A DNA stretch of 6,370 nt from Flavobacterium psychrophilum (GTDB taxonomy: Bacteria; Bacteroidota; Bacteroidia; Flavobacteriales; Flavobacteriaceae), in the NCBI GenBank assembly GCA_945879625.1, contig CAMCVA010000021.1, positions 1 to 6,370 of the forward strand. Direction: 5' to 3'. Below the pieces are notes generated by a model. The model had not been told where the DNA came from and searched no databases. It worked only from the letters and a program-made list of their open reading frames with translations. The translations under genes and the position numbers were made by a program. Numbering within the stretch: position 1 is the first letter of the stretch; each line of letters begins with the position of its first letter. This document shows, in pieces, positions 5,424-6,370 of the stretch.

Positions 5424-6370
5424 ATGCCAAACGCACTTTCTATCCTTAAAACCCATTGGAATCACGACGCATTCCGCTCCCCCCAAGAACAAATTATCGA
5501 AGCCGTACTGGCGCAAAAAGACTGCCTGGCCCTCTTGCCTACTGGTGGCGGAAAATCCATTTGTTTTCAGGTTCCCACTTTGATGCAAGCCGGCCTTTGT
5601 TTGGTAATATCCCCGCTGGTTGCGCTGATGAAAGACCAAGTAGAAAATCTGCAAAAACGCAACATCAAAGCCCTGGCTCTCACCGGCGGGCTCTCGACCA
5701 ACGACCTCATCGATTTACTCGACAATTGTCAATTTGGCAATTATAAATTCTTGTATGTATCGCCCGAACGCTTGCAAACCGCTTGGATCGTCGAACGGCT
5801 AGAAAAACTTCCCATTTCGCTCATCGCGATTGACGAAGCCCATTGTATTTCGCAATGGGGACATGATTTTCGTCCGGCCTATCTGAAGATTGGTTTGCTG
5901 CGGCATTCCTTTCCAAAAACACCAATAATCGCCCTTACTGCCTCGGCAACCGCCCGCGTGCAAAACGACATCATTCAATTATTGGGCTTGCGTGATCCGG
6001 CAATTTTTAAGCAATCATTTGTGCGGCCCAATTTGAGTTTCCAAGTAGTGCATACCGCTGATAAGCTGCATTATTTAGATCAATTTTTCCGTCAGTTTCC
6101 ACAGCCTGCCATAATTTATGTGCGCAACCGCAAATCGTGTTACGACTACGTAGCCCAACTCAACGCGATAGGATTTCAGGCCACCTTGTATCACGGAGGC
6201 TTAACCCCCAAAGAAAAAGAAAAAAATCGACACGATTGGATGCAAGCCAAAGCCCAAATTATGGTAGCCACCAATGCCTTTGGAATGGGCATAGACCGAG
6301 CCGATGTAAAAACAGTGGTGCATGTGCAACTGCCCGACAGCATAGAAAACTATTACCAAGAAGCCGGACG
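5424..6370 (+). CDS. recQ: ATP-dependent DNA helicase RecQ, N-terminal half (3' end outside window)
   Basis: From the ATG at 5424 the frame stays open to the window edge, giving 315 full codons plus two bases. RecQ is a 3'-5' superfamily 2 helicase acting in recombination and repair. The motifs appear in order: motif 0 FRSPQEQII (17-25), motif I LPTGGGKS with K44 (38-45), motif Ia ISPLVALMKDQV (62-73), motif II DEAH (137-140) running into the aromatic-rich loop CISQWGHDFRPAY (141-153) that is diagnostic of RecQ, motif III ALTASAT (170-176), motif IV IIYVRNRKSC (230-239), motif V VATNAFGMGIDRADV (281-295). The window ends inside motif VI (QEAGR). E. coli RecQ has 609 residues, so about half is missing: the zinc-binding/RQC part and any HRDC domain cannot be judged. 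The ATG is the first in frame; upstream codons are open but contain no ATG, GTG or TTG start. It follows the ATPase gene by 79 bases and appears to have its own promoter. Confidence 0.95.
   Translation, partial: MPNALSILKTHWNHDAFRSPQEQIIEAVLAQKDCLALLPTGGGKSICFQVPTLMQAGLCLVISPLVALMKDQVENLQKRNIKALALTGGLSTNDLIDLLDNCQFGNYKFLYVSPERLQTAWIVERLEKLPISLIAIDEAHCISQWGHDFRPAYLKIGLLRHSFPKTPIIALTASATARVQNDIIQLLGLRDPAIFKQSFVRPNLSFQVVHTADKLHYLDQFFRQFPQPAIIYVRNRKSCYDYVAQLNAIGFQATLYHGGLTPKEKEKNRHDWMQAKAQIMVATNAFGMGIDRADVKTVVHVQLPDSIENYYQEAG

Overview
This window looks like chromosomal DNA from a Bacteroidota bacterium, most likely of the Flavobacteriia type. The evidence is an outer-membrane protein of the DUF5686 family, the DUF493–DUF4290–murA gene run, the absence of Shine-Dalgarno sequences before every start, and promoter elements of the Bacteroidota form (TTG or TTTG, about 20 bases, then TAnnTTTG). 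The order-level assignment is inference from gene content. I cannot name a genus.

Layout from left to right. Positions 1-1419 (+) hold the C-terminal part of a DUF5686 outer-membrane protein whose start lies outside the window. It meets head-on a compact minus-strand operon read from 4665 down to 1414: a DUF493 (YbeD-like) protein, a DUF4290 protein, murA, and a cation diffusion facilitator (CDF) transporter. The gaps inside the operon are 3, 28 and 2 bases, and the last gene overlaps the DUF5686 gene by six bases. A 139-base divergent region (4666-4804) carries promoter elements for both directions and a 13-base palindrome. To its right are a small P-loop ATPase of the AAA_28/NadR-like type (4805-5344, +) and the N-terminal half of a RecQ helicase (5424 to the window end, +). 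The recQ gene has a good promoter match whose -7 element includes the stop codon of the ATPase gene. The recQ reading frame is open at the right edge and its product is cut inside helicase motif VI.

Function. MurA makes the first committed peptidoglycan precursor and is the only enzyme of certain pathway here. DUF493 and DUF4290 are conserved proteins of unknown function that may be linked to it through the shared transcript. The CDF protein exports divalent metal ions, and its place in the operon may simply be for expression. RecQ acts in recombination and repair of DNA. The ATPase substrate is unknown.

I found no RNA genes, mobile elements, CRISPR arrays or clear intrinsic terminators, and no gene-free stretch over 300 bases. 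This is ordinary core genome, and I do not see a new multi-gene system. The points most worth a second look are the Asp in place of the fosfomycin-reactive Cys in MurA, the recQ promoter built over a stop codon, the divergent promoter region with its palindrome, the shared palindromic stop at 1414-1419, and the Glu in the CDF transport site.
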